NCBI GenBank assembly: GCA_963820775.1
Contig: CAWGBF010000013.1
Location: 62,001-126,000 of the forward strand
DNA length: 64,000 nucleotides
From: Roseiarcus sp963820775
GTDB lineage: Bacteria; Pseudomonadota; Alphaproteobacteria; Rhizobiales; Beijerinckiaceae
Reading direction: 5' to 3'
Part shown: positions 9,344 through 19,186 of the stretch, piece after piece
How the letters are laid out: each line of letters opens with the position of its first letter
Position numbering within the stretch: position 1 is the first letter of the stretch
The notes under the pieces: model-generated
The model's input: the letters and a program-made list of their open reading frames with translations, nothing else
Told to the model about the DNA's origin: nothing
The model's database searches: none
Program-made: the position numbers and the translations under genes

Positions 9344-10393
9344 ATGGATCACCTGGGCGGCGCTGATGGACATCCCCCACGAAGAACAAGCACATTACCC
9401 TTTATTTGGTTTCCTTGGTATGGAAAATTTGATCTTAATCAGCTGAGGGCTGAAGTCTCAGAGGAATTTCGATTGGCAAAGGAATATGAAAAAAATGCAC
9501 TGCCAACGCCTCATGAGGTGTATGGCAACGTTACTGACGTTAAATATGCAGAATACTTAAGGAAAGAGAAGAAGAGGCGCATTGCCAAAACCTGGATAAA
9601 GGATGAACTTGAGCTTCGTACACCAGACGCAATTGTAAATGCTGGTGATTGCATCAGAGCGCATCGAGCCATAATGAACATGGAGGACAATGAATTTGTG
9701 CCGTTGCATGACAAAGCGGAGATTCATTTATTCGTAGGGATCACGAACGAGACTGGATTGTACAAAGCACTAAATACACCAATAATAATGCGAGGAGCAA
9801 CAGCGATCACGTATCGGCATGGTAATAAAGGAATATACTCAATACTTGCCCGGGTTCGTAATCATCATGGTTTGAAAAAAATAGATCGAGCCTCAGTTGG
9901 AGAGGCGTCGGATAATTATAACAAGAAAGGATACGAATATTCTGCGTTATACAAGTCGGTGTTTATAAGCGAGCGTTTTCTGCCGCTGAGTTGGAAATGG
10001 CGGCACTCCAATAATCGTAGTCGCGAAAGAATTGGGATGGAGTTCTTGGACGCTATGGATGATGCCTGCATGCTCGGGTATACTTGGGCATACGCCGAAG
10101 CGGAACGGTCGATGCGCCCGTTAGCTGCCGCAGCGCTGGCATCGCGGGCCGGCGCGGGACGGGCCGGACGGGCGAGTGGAGTTCGGCGGCGCGCCAAGGC
10201 GGCCGAGACGTGGCAACTCCTCATCAAGAAAGAGGCTGAGAAAATTCGCTCTAAGGAACCTCGCCTTTCTCAGGCTAAGCTTGCGGAGGAAATCAAATTC
10301 AAATTCGACGACAAGGTGCCGTCGCATCCCGTTATTGTACGGCATATCGCGAAACTTGAGCGCGACAACGAGTTGCCCAAGCGCCGCAAGTGA
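9344..10393 (+). CDS. Unknown island protein: low-GC N-terminal part, C-terminal HTH-like tail
   Basis: The 349-residue protein is not recognised. Its first 260 residues come from distinctly AT-richer DNA and contain a possible globular domain (AEIHLFVGITNETGL, ATAITYRHGNKG). A GC-rich Ala/Gly/Arg linker (ALASRAGAGRAGRASG) follows. The final 70 residues are basic and helix-rich (SQAKLAEEIKFKFDD, HPVIVRHIAKLE) and resemble a helix-turn-helix. A repeat array of CAAGTG lies just after the stop. A role in regulation or replication of the element is a guess. The exact start is uncertain. Confidence 0.55.
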   Translation: MDHLGGADGHPPRRTSTLPFIWFPWYGKFDLNQLRAEVSEEFRLAKEYEKNALPTPHEVYGNVTDVKYAEYLRKEKKRRIAKTWIKDELELRTPDAIVNAGDCIRAHRAIMNMEDNEFVPLHDKAEIHLFVGITNETGLYKALNTPIIMRGATAITYRHGNKGIYSILARVRNHHGLKKIDRASVGEASDNYNKKGYEYSALYKSVFISERFLPLSWKWRHSNNRSRERIGMEFLDAMDDACMLGYTWAYAEAERSMRPLAAAALASRAGAGRAGRASGVRRRAKAAETWQLLIKKEAEKIRSKEPRLSQAKLAEEIKFKFDDKVPSHPVIVRHIAKLERDNELPKRRK

Positions 10394-10436
10394 ACGCGAA
10401 CGCCCTCCAAGTGCGCACTTGAACGCCCATCAAGTG
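10387..10436. repeat. CAAGTG repeat array with a perfect palindrome
   Basis: CAAGTG occurs at 10387, 10408 and 10431, with start-to-start spacings of 21 and 23 bases, about two helical turns. The middle copy is part of a perfect 14-bp palindrome, CAAGTGCGCACTTG (10408-10421). The array overlaps the stop of the preceding HTH-tailed gene and precedes the AlpA-like gene, so it is a candidate operator or iteron site. Confidence 0.5.
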
Positions 10437-10649
10437 CCCATGGGAACGTCGTTCGCTCGCTAGGCAACCGAAGACGCATGTAGTTCATGAGCAACCGCAG
10501 ATGACGCGCCGGAATTGGCCGAAGCGTCTGAGGAAGCGGTCAAATGTCCAGTAGCATTCAGCGACAAGCGCCCACGCGGACTTGCAACTCCACGATCGGG
10601 GGCGAGCTTATTCCATGTCGCGCCACTCCGCCTCACGGAGCATCGCGCC

Positions 10650-10862
10650 ATGCCCAACAATTCCAACCCTCTCGGCTCTTTGCCGGAAACGGGATATGTC
10701 CGCCAATCGCAGCTGATACCAGGGATCTTCCCGTTTTCTTCTGCGACTCTCTGGCGGAAGGTAAAGGCGGGCACATTCCCCCAGCCTGTGAAGCTCGGTC
10801 CCCGGATAACAGCCTGGAGGGTCCAGGATATTCGCAGCCTGATTGAGCGCCTCGGGCGCTAG
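10650..10862 (+). CDS. AlpA-family DNA-binding regulator
   Basis: This 70-residue protein resembles the AlpA/excisionase-type winged-helix regulators carried by integrated elements. It has the typical order YVRQSQLIPGIFPFSSATLWRKVKAGTFP, then PVKLGPRITAWRVQDIRSLI, given here as key parts of residues 14-65. The start at 10650 is preferred over the longer frame because GGAG precedes it by nine bases. It lies just before another HTH gene and an integrase, so a role in element excision or gene control is likely. Confidence 0.75.
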   Translation: MPNNSNPLGSLPETGYVRQSQLIPGIFPFSSATLWRKVKAGTFPQPVKLGPRITAWRVQDIRSLIERLGR

Positions 10863-10864
10863 CG

Positions 10865-11323
10865 ATGGCGAATCGCAAGCATAGCGTCCGTCATCTACGA
10901 CGACGGCGGACCTACAACGTCCGCGAGGCTGCGAAGGCAATCGGCGCGACCCCGGGCACCATACGCAATTGGCAGAAGAACGGCCTAGAAGCGGTCGTGG
11001 GAGTCTACCCTGCGATATTCCGAGGTATTGACATCATCACGTTCCTTGGCCGGCGCAGCAGGGAGCGGAGGCAACCCTGCGGGCCAGGTCGCCTGTTTTG
11101 CTTTCGATGCAAGGCACCGAAGCGCCCCGCGTTCGACGAGGTCGAATTCTGGCCGGATGGGCCGAAGCTCGGGAAGCTTCGGGGTCTCTGCCCGGAATGC
11201 GCATCGACCATGAATAGGCGGACTTCGCTAGCCAAGCTGAGTTCGGCGGCGGGCGATCTGACGGTTTCAATGCGACGCCCGGACTCGCGTCCTAAGCGAG
11301 ACGCCCTTGCCCCACTGCAATGA
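10865..11323 (+). CDS. MerR-like HTH protein with a zinc-ribbon-like C-terminal half
   Basis: This 152-residue basic protein begins with a helix-turn-helix (YNVREAAKAIGATPGTI, then RNWQKNGLEAVVG) like the DNA-binding part of MerR or excisionase proteins. Two Cys pairs, CFRCKAPKRP and CPECAS, could bind zinc. It begins two bases after the AlpA-like gene stops and precedes the integrase, so the three are probably co-transcribed. The function is inferred to be regulation of the element. Confidence 0.65.
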   Translation: MANRKHSVRHLRRRRTYNVREAAKAIGATPGTIRNWQKNGLEAVVGVYPAIFRGIDIITFLGRRSRERRQPCGPGRLFCFRCKAPKRPAFDEVEFWPDGPKLGKLRGLCPECASTMNRRTSLAKLSSAAGDLTVSMRRPDSRPKRDALAPLQ

Positions 11324-11348
11324 TCACTCTGAAAGGGTGTGACAACCC

Positions 11349-12443
11349 ATGTCAAAATACTGCCCTGAAAACGAGCGCGTGAAGCGGGACTACGCTTTCT
11401 ATTTGGAGGCCGCTAACGGGAAGCAGAACGGGACGATAGACGCCGCCTTGCGCGCGATCGAGCGCTTCGAAGCATCGACGAACTACAAGCCATTCCGAAA
11501 GTTTCATATCGAGCAGGCGCGGTCCTTTCGCGCTCGTCTCGCCGAGGAAACCAACGCCAAGGACAGGCCACTGAGCGCGGCGACCGTCACGTCAACGCTC
11601 AAGCACCTGCGAAATCTTCTTCCTTTGGCTCTCGCGCGAACCAGGCTTTCGCTCGGCCCTCAACCCCAATGACGCCAACTATTTCTCGCCCTCAGAACAG
11701 GACCTTCGCATCGCCTCGGCGCGACGCGAGAAGCGTGTCGCGACACTCGAAGAAATCAAGCGCGTGCTCGGGTCTATGCCGACCGACACCACCATCGAGC
11801 AGCGGGACCGAGCGATAGTCGCTTTCGCGATATTGACCGGCGCGCGCGACGGGGCGCTAGCCTCCTTTCGGCTGAAGCATGTCGATATGAGCGCGCAAAC
11901 CCTTTTCCAGGACGCACGCGAGGTCCGGACCAAGGGTCGCAAGACCTTCACGTCCATATTTTTCCCAGTGGGTCCGGAGCCGCTCGAGATCGTCGCGGAC
12001 TATGTGGCCATGCTGAGAGAACGATCTGGTCTTTTCAGATGACGATCCGATTTTTCCATCGACCCAAATCGGTCGAGGCGAAGATCATGGGTTCATCGCC
12101 CAAGGACTGTCTCGAACCCCGTGGAGCGGAGCCGGACCAATTCGACGAATTTTCGGCGACGCTTTCGAACGCTGCTGGGCTTCCCTACGCCAAACCGCAC
12201 AGCTTTCGTGACACGCTCGTTCGCCTTGGTCAGCGAATGTGCCGCACCCCTGAGGAATGGAAGGTCTGGAGCCAAAATCTGGGGCACGAGAACGAGGCGA
12301 CGACATTCGTCGGCTATGGCCAAGTGTCGGCGCATCGCCACGCCGAAATCATGCGGGCGTTCTGCAAAGCCCGTCCTGATCCTTTGCCGCCGGATTGGAC
12401 ATGGTGGCCCTCAAGGCGTTCGTTCAAAGCTTCGAGGCGATAA
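11349..12443 (+). pseudogene. Tyrosine recombinase (phage integrase family), three frameshifts
   Basis: The N-terminal SAM-like domain (KRDYAFYLEAANGKQNG) and the catalytic domain are recognisable. The first catalytic Arg is in LTGARDGALASFR, the H-x-x-R is in PHSFRDTLVRLGQ, and the Tyr is in TTFVGYGQV. The coding sequence is spread over three frames, with breaks near 11620, 12032 and 12165; each is one extra base. If these are sequencing errors the protein is about 363 residues and intact. If real, the integrase is dead. It is distinct from the integrase at the island right end. Confidence 0.75.
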
Positions 12444-12587
12444 ATGCCGATTAGGCAGGTTGTATGTCCCCTCATCGCAGGTCGAAGCGAGGCAAAGCGG
12501 AAGCTGCTTGCCGCCCCTATGTGCTTCAAGCACCGGGCGGCAGCCTGCCGTGCGGCCAGCCGCTGCTTACGCCTGCAATGGAAGGGT

Positions 12588-13220
12588 CTAGGCCGCCCAC
12601 GTCGCCAGCACGCCCTCGGCCCATCCAGGATCATCTTTAAGGCGGTAGATTGCCTGCCGCGAGAGGCCAGTCGTCTTGGCGATCGTGCTGATTGACGTCC
12701 CGGTTGTCAGCATGTCGCGGACCTGATCCAGTTGCTCGCGCTTGAAGGACGGTTTCCTGCCGCGGTAGGCGTCATCACGGGCTTTGGCATGCTCGATACC
12801 GGCGCGCTGCGCTTCTCTGGTCGCTTCGGCTTGCGCCTGCGAGAGGGCCGCCATGAACGAGATCAGCGCATCGCGTACCGCCATCTGCATTGGGTCTTTG
12901 GTCGCGCCGTCGAAGACAAGGCTGTTGATCACGGTCCGAATGACGACGCCGCGCTTCATGAACTCGCGGATGACCTCGGTCACGTCCGCGTAGTTTCGCC
13001 CGAGCCGGTCGATCCAGCGGACAACGAGCACATCGCCGCGGCGGAGCAGATCGAACAACCGCCTGCCTTGATCGCGCTCGGCGAGGCGGGTCGAGACGCC
13101 AGACACACCATTGTCGGAGACGACCTCGTCGATCGCGAACCCCGCGGCGCGCGCCTGAGTGACTTGATGCTCTAGGGTCTGGTCGCTCGTGCTGACGCGG
13201 CGGTAGAGAATCGTTTTCAT
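12588..13220 (-). CDS. Serine recombinase of the resolvase/invertase family
   Basis: The 210-residue protein has the catalytic-domain start ILYRRVSTSDQTLEHQ with the nucleophile Ser, the LVVRWIDRLGRNYADV motif, and the usual E-helix ending near EATREAQRAGIEHAK. A C-terminal helix-turn-helix (SISTIAKTTGLSRQAIYRL) completes the standard small resolvase layout. The start at 13220 is chosen because the family begins MKTILYRR; a longer frame to 13259 adds atypical residues. Inverted repeats directly upstream are a likely recombination or operator site. Confidence 0.9.
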   Translation of the reverse strand: MKTILYRRVSTSDQTLEHQVTQARAAGFAIDEVVSDNGVSGVSTRLAERDQGRRLFDLLRRGDVLVVRWIDRLGRNYADVTEVIREFMKRGVVIRTVINSLVFDGATKDPMQMAVRDALISFMAALSQAQAEATREAQRAGIEHAKARDDAYRGRKPSFKREQLDQVRDMLTTGTSISTIAKTTGLSRQAIYRLKDDPGWAEGVLATWAA

Positions 13221-13338
13221 AACGGATCGTCCGTTGACATGACGTCCGTATAGACACATGTCCGTAAGCGGATGTCAACCCTTACGGACGCGTCCCCTCT
13301 GAGGTGTGTTACGTCCGCTGCGGTATGCCCTTACGGAC
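13221..13338. promoter_or_regulatory. Inverted repeats upstream of the serine recombinase (possible res or operator)
   Basis: AACGGA and TCCGTT flank a 3-base centre at 13221-13235. GTCCGTAAG (13260-13268) and CTTACGGAC (13281-13289) form a second inverted pair. A further CTTACGGAC lies at 13330-13338, and GTCCGTA also occurs at 13244-13250. Several dyads upstream of a resolvase gene are the usual arrangement of res sites, which also autoregulate the gene. Confidence 0.5.
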
Positions 13339-13922
13339 ACAATATCGATTGTGTTTTTCAGTATTGACTGATTGCAACGCCGGCCTCGTCGATGAAACCG
13401 AACGCCGGGCTGCTCTGCCTCGCCTGCACGCGAGCGCGCGAGCATTGCTCCTCACTGGCGGTTCCCCCACACCGAACTACCTGAACGAATAGCCGACAGC
13501 ATCTATGCGCTGGCGAATGGCTCGGGCAAGCAGCGCGCGCGGCGCGAAGGGATCCCCTCAAGGCCCAACTTGCGCGCGTGACCGAACACAAGCGCGCCGT
13601 CGCCCGCGATTGCTTCGGTGAACCGCGAACCTGTCGAAAGAGTGTCGTCGAGGGCATCTATTTTTCGCACAGCCTCGGCGGATTGCTTGCCTTCTCGGCG
13701 ACGCCTGAAAGCGCAGTGTTCAGTTGATAGCGGCAGTTCCCGAACGGCCATTGGACGGGGGAACTCCGCCCTGAGCACGCATTCTGTCTCAACGAACCGG
13801 CGCAAAGGGCGGATGGCGGGCGTTCGCAACCCACTCTGTTGACGACCGCAATGCGCAAATAGCCGTCATTTCCCCGACCGCGCGCAGGTCAACCGGAGTG
13901 ACTGGTCGTCTCCGCCGACGTG
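13339..13922. other. No recognisable gene (island filler)
   Basis: Frames of about 60-110 codons are open on both strands but none shows a domain, a ribosome binding site or protein-like composition. One copy of the TGCGCAAATAGCCG motif lies at 13852-13865. It may be debris from an earlier insertion. Confidence 0.4.
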
Positions 13923-15093
13923 CTAGCGCGCGTGGAACGGCTGCGTCAGGAAACGCACGCGAGAGACGGGCAGAGCCGGCTCGTTCTCGACCGTCAAAGC
14001 TGTCGCCTGTTCCGCCACCATTGTACGCAGGATATCGAATCCAGCCGTAAACTTCGCTTCGATCGTGGGCCTTACGCGCTCATAAAAAGGCAGGTCCTTC
14101 GGCTTCGGCTTCGCGACGCGGAATTCGAAGTGGGCGCCGCCGTCGTCGCGTTCCTCGAACGTATAGGAGAACAGGATTTTCGGGGCGCCTGGGATCGGCA
14201 GCAGCGCCGTCAGGGTCACATAGTCGAACGGGCGCCAGTCAACGATGTCCTCGATGACCGCGTCCTTGCCGTGCAGGCAATGGTTCTGCGTGCCGGCGCC
14301 ACGACGCCCCTGCGCATTGTTCTCGACGACGCCGTCGGCTCGTTGCCAGCGGGCATGGTGCTGAGGCGAGGTGACGAGGTCCCACACGGCTTGCTTCGGC
14401 GCGGCGAAATCCCTCTCTATGAATATATAGGCGCCGGTGCGCTGAACCAGGTTGCGCGCCGTCTCGGTCTCCCGCTTCCACGCCTGCTCAAGATTGACCG
14501 ACCCAGCACTTCGTTTCGCCAATATGCTCGATGGTCTCGGTATGCTCGAGGAGACCTTGCCCCGCGGGGTCGATCCCCATCGCTTGCACGCAGGCGTTGG
14601 AATAGAGCGCATAGGCATGCGGGCCAAACGCCTTGCCGACTTCGTTCTTAAGGAGGCGGTGGACCAAAATCACATCGCGGCCAGCGAGCTCTTCGCGACC
14701 TGACATCTTTTGCCGGATGAACTCGCCGTGATGGACCACGAACTTGACATCGAGGCTCTGCATCCGGCTGCAGGCTTGGCACTCGCAAGAGCTGGCCTGC
14801 TTGATGCTGCGGAGCCGCTTGCGGAAAGCAAAATAGGCCTGTTCGATCGAATCCTGCATGAGCGCCCCATCGACCTTGTCGGTGAGGGCGTAGACGAAAG
14901 CTGCGTCGCCTTCGAACTTGGCGAGGCGGAACGGCGGACGCAGCGCCCTGAGCAGAGTGTCCATGATATCGGCGATGATGTCCTGGGCATGATCGAGTTC
15001 GACGCCGGACACGAAGTGCGTGTAGCCCGATATGTCGGCGATCACGAAACAGGCCAATTCCGCTTTCGGAAGCATTGCGACCTTCCAGCCCAA
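13923..15093 (-). CDS. DUF2652-like protein: cyclase-like domain plus SRPBCC domain, one frameshift
   Basis: Residues 10-200 resemble a class III nucleotidyl cyclase fold (CFVIADISGYTHFVSG, then LAKFEGDAAFVYA) with a Cys-rich insert (CECQACSRM), as in DUF2652 proteins. After about 14500 the frame changes by one extra base and continues as an SRPBCC/START-like ligand-binding domain (IFIERDFAAPKQAVWDL, WRPFDYVTLT). The joined product is about 389 residues. Start 15093 or 15075. Cyclase activity is not established. It lies inside the island, next to a second cyclase gene on the opposite strand. Confidence 0.7.
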
Positions 15094-15649
15094 CAGCCCA
15101 AAGCGCGCCCCAGTCTATGATTAGGCGCGGCAGAGGAAGCATGTCTAACGTTAGTACGCGGTCCCTGAATAGGCGAAAGTTGTCCCTGACGCTTGGACGG
15201 CCGAGCGCAGGTCGGAAACGCTGCTGTGTCGACCCCTAAAGAAGCTCCGGCCCTTGACCCTTTCGACGACAGTATCCGTCGACGCCGGGTTTTGGCCGGA
15301 ATGCGCAGATAGCGTTGAAAAACTCGGATTTTCGCATCGATCACAAATGAGAAGACCGCTGGCAGCGTCGATGGAAAATTCCCTAGGGGTTCGGCGGAAT
15401 TCACTGTTTTTGTCGCCTGAGACCGTCCCACATGGTCTATGCGCCCTCGACCTGCGGCTTTACGTCGACACCACACCAGCCGGCCGCTTCGCGCAAAAAG
15501 CAGCCATTCCCGGCGGCGAGTGGGTCAAAGCGACGCAATCTGCCGTTCGACCTTTGGCTCCACGTCTTCCTTCGGCTCGTTCGCTCTCAACATATAACCA
15601 GCGGCCTGACGGCTTTTGTGCTATGCCGGATGACGCGCGAGGGTGCGCC
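15094..15649. other. Intergenic region between divergent cyclase-like genes
   Basis: No convincing gene is seen. A copy of the TGCGCARATAGCG-type motif occurs at 15302-15315. The last 40 bases before 15650 resemble the sequence before the paralogous cyclase at 59126 (GAGGGTGCGCCATGAGC versus GAGGGCGCGCCATGAGC), so the promoter-proximal region was probably duplicated with the gene. Confidence 0.4.
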
Positions 15650-17608
15650 ATGAGCGAAACCCGGAAAATTGCGGCGATCCTAGTCTCGGATGTGGTCGGC
15701 TATAGCCGGCTCGCCGGCGCGGACGAAGATCGAACTCTGGCGCGACTGCGCGCGCTGCGCAGCGACCTGATTGATCCGACGATCTCCGTACATCATGGCC
15801 GCATCGTCAAGCGCACCGGCGACGGCAGCGTCATCGAGTTTCGCAGCGTCGTCGACGCGGTGCGCTGCGCGCTCGAAGTGCAGCACGCCATGGTCGAGCG
15901 CAACGCGGGCGTCGCGCCCGACAAATGCATAGAATTTCGCATCGGCATTCATTTGGGCGACGTCGTCGAGGAGAGCGACGGCGACTTGATGGGCGACGGC
16001 GTCAATATCGCCGCGCGGCTCGAAGGCATCGCCAAGCCGGGCGCAATTTGTCTGTCTGAGGACGCCTACCGACAGGTGAGCGGGCGGCTCGACATGGAGG
16101 TCACTGATCTCGGGCCAACTCAACTCAAGAACATCGAAAGGCCGATCCGAGCCTATTCGCTGCAAGTCGGCGTCCCCGCGCAAGCGAAGCCCACGAAGGC
16201 GGCGGAACCCGTGACGCCCGCAGCGCCCACGCCGCAGAAAAGGCGTTTCGGGCTCGCGCCGCTCGCCGCCGCGCTCGCGGCGCTGCTGGTCGTGGTCGCG
16301 GGCGGCGCGTTGTGGTTCCTCAATGCGAACCGGCCCGCAAGCGTCGCCAGGACCGCGCCCGCCGAGGCCGCGCGGCTTTCGATGGTCGTGCTACCGTTCG
16401 CGAATCTCTCGGGTGATCCGGGACAGGACTACCTCGTCGACGCCCTGACCGACGAATTGACCACCGCTCTCGCCCGCCTGGCGCGCCTCCGTGGCGGCTT
16501 CGTCATCGCGCGCAACACGGCCATGACCTTCAAGGGCAAGCCGGTCGACGCCAAGGCGATCGGCAAGGATCTAGGCGTGCGCTATGTTCTCGAAGGCTCG
16601 GTGCAGCCCACGGCGATCAGGTGAGGGTCAACGCCCAGCTCATCGACGCCGAGAGCGGCGTGCATCTGTGGGCCGAACAATTCGACACGCCCCGGGCCGA
16701 TCTGTTGCAGACGCAGGACGCGATCGTCGCGCATCTAGCGCACCCACTCGACCTTCAGGCTCATCGAGGCCGAGGGCGCTCGCGTCAAACGGACGCCCGC
16801 GGCCAATCCGGAAGCCCAGGATTTGGCTCTTCAATGCGAAGCCGCGAAATCAAGGGCTCATACGTTGTCAACCAAGAGTACCGGCTCTGCGAACAGGCGC
16901 TCGCCATCGATCCCAACAATGTCCTCGCCCTGACTGTATCGGGGATCAAGCTCTCCATGCAGGCGTCGCTTGGCGTTTCCGGCGACCCTAAGGGCGACAT
17001 GAAGCGGGCCTTCGAATTGGAGTCGAAAGCGCTCGCCATCGATCCAGATTACGCTGTGGCCCACGTGGTGAAGGGCAACATTCTTCAGTCTGAAGGGCGC
17101 ACCGAGGAAGCCGTCGCCGAACACGAACGGGCGCTCGCCATCGACCCCTCCCTCGCGGACGCCGTAGCCAACCTAGGCGTCGACTACCTCTACCTCGGGC
17201 AACCCGACAAAAGCATTGAATATTTCGACAAGGCGATTCGGATGAGCCTGCACGATCCGGCGCTCCTCTACTGGTACGGCCTCAAGGCGTGGGCCAATTT
17301 CGGGCTGAAGAAGTATGACCAGGCGACTGACTGGGCTCGCCGCGCGATCGCGATCAATCCGAATTATATCCCGTACACGCATGTGATCCTTGTGGCGGCG
17401 CTCGCCTTGACGGATCATGATGCGGAAATCTCGCGAGGCGCTGCAGCGCTACCTTGCGCTGCCTTCCAGCGGGCCGCTCGGGACGATCGCGGCGTGGAAA
17501 GCCCACTACAAGTCCGAGGTCTCCGAAAAGCACGGCGATCCACGCTTCTTCGAGATCAACGAGCGGACGTACGACGGCTTGCGCAAGGCGGGGATGCCGG
17601 AGCAGTGA
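15650..17608 (+). pseudogene. Class III adenylate/guanylate cyclase with TPR repeats, several frameshifts
   Basis: The N-terminal cyclase domain has the metal and transition-state motifs SDVVGYSRLAG, RTGDGSVIEF and GDGVNIAARLEG. A transmembrane segment (AALAALLVVVAGGALWFL), a domain reading VVLPFANLSGDPGQDY and TPR-like repeats (SKALAIDPDYAVAHV, ERALAIDPSLADAVA) follow. Frame breaks occur near 16609, 16760, 16845 and 17430, with shifts in both directions. It is a paralogue of the intact gene at 59126-61615, sharing order and near-identical N-terminal codons. The mixed shifts suggest genuine decay. Confidence 0.8.
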
Positions 17609-17951
17609 GCGGTCGTGATTCGGGCTAAGAGGGCCTCGATGCGCGGCAGGGTATTCCACTTCGCGCGGTGAAGCCTGTTCTGCGCTCGCAATGGCGCCGA
17701 CACCGGCCCTTCCCCGGTGCGACACCTGTAGGCGCGCTCACCGCCCAACTGAGGCGTCCAAAGGCCGCGATCCGCAATGTCGGGTTTACGTCGACAACAG
17801 ACTGCGGCAGCAGTGCGCAAATTGCGGTCGTTCCCTGACGTAGTTGAGGATGGTCCGGCATGGAGCCAGCGTCACGGATGCGGCCGAAGAATTGGGTGTG
17901 CCTGTCAGCGACCTGCGCAAGTTTTGCTTCGCCGTCCCGCGCCTGATGGCA
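17609..17951. other. Intergenic with HTH gene fragment
   Basis: From about 17844 a short coding remnant reads RMVRHGASVTDAAEELG and continues VPVSDLRKFCF for about 35 residues before homology-like quality is lost at 17950. It looks like the start of a small HTH protein cut off by the neighbouring transporter. TGCGCAAATTGCGG at 17814-17827 is another copy of the dispersed motif. Confidence 0.35.
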
Positions 17952-18855
17952 TCAACGCCGCCATTCCATTACAAAAATCGCGCCGATCACGATGCCGACG
18001 CCGACAGTTTGCACCAGCGTCACCCGTTCTCCCAAGGCAACAATGGCGAACAGCACCCCGAGGATGGGTTCGAGATTGCTGATCATCGCGGCACGCGCCG
18101 CGCCGACGGCCGCCATGCCGCCAAGAAAGGCGGAGAGTCCCGACGGTCGAGGCGACGGCGACGCCGATGAACCCGGTCCATCCGAGCGCCGTGGCCGGGA
18201 GGGCAAGCGCTCCGACGAACGCGAAGAGCGCCGCGAGCGTCGCCGCCGCCGACAACATCATGTAGAACCCGACAGAGAGCGCCGGGGCCTCGCGTACGGC
18301 CTGAGCATTGCCGACAACGACCAACGCCGTCATGACCATCGCCATCGTGGCGAGGCCGATGCCGGCAGGACTTGGGTTACCGAGGGAAAAGCCAATGGCG
18401 AGGCCGAGACCGACCAAAGCGGCGACGAGCGCTCCGACCGAAATCGCGGTCAACCGTTCCTGGCCCATCAAGATGACCATGAAGCCGACCAGCAATGGAT
18501 GAATGAAATAGATGAGGATCACCAGGTTGACCGCGAGGTAGTTGACGGCACCGAGATAGCCATAGAGCATGACGGCATAGGCCAGCCCCATGGCCAGGGC
18601 GATGACCATGGGGCGTCTTGCTATCCGTAACGGTTTGTCGAATACGAAGATCAACAGGAGCGTAACTATTAGGGATAAAACGCTTCGGCCCGTGATGACG
18701 CTCAATGTATTGCTTCCGCCTTCATAGGCGAACTTGGCGAGGCTCGGAACAATCGCGATCGAAACCGTCGAGAGGACGATCAGTCCAATTCCGGCCGCCT
18801 GACGCGTGGCGCCCGGAACATTCGCTTTGCGCGGAACGCCTTTGATGTCAGCCAT
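17952..18855 (-). CDS. EamA/DMT-family transporter, one frameshift
   Basis: This integral membrane protein belongs to the drug/metabolite transporter superfamily and exports or imports an unknown small solute. Ten hydrophobic segments are present, arranged as two five-helix EamA repeats, for example LIVTLLLIFVFDKPL and VNLVILIYFIHPLLVGF in the first and ISNLEPILGVLFAIVALGE in the second. One extra base near 18160 breaks the second repeat; the joined protein is about 300 residues, normal for the family. The start at 18855 (MADIKGVPRKAN) is preferred over frames reaching 19005. Confidence 0.8.
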
Positions 18856-19186
18856 TGGCGCGAACCCCCCGCCGCAGACGCAAATGGACATGAAGCTACT
18901 GGGCGAAATTTGTACCTGTCGAAGCATGTCATCTTTGGACCGCGGCAGCCAGGCTGAGATCGGGGTGTCGATCCGCAGTGACCGCTTCACGTCGATTTGC
19001 GACATTAGTTCGGTTGCGACGACCTTCCGCTTTGGGTCGAACCGGCGCGTTCAAAGCGCTTTTCGTGAACGGTCGGTCCTCGCGCCTCTGTCACATTCCG
19101 TCTACGACCGGTTTTTTTGGCCAGGGGGTACCGTGGACTTGCCTTGGGAAAGTGGAGAGCTCTTCTGAAGGAAAGAGGAGCATTTC

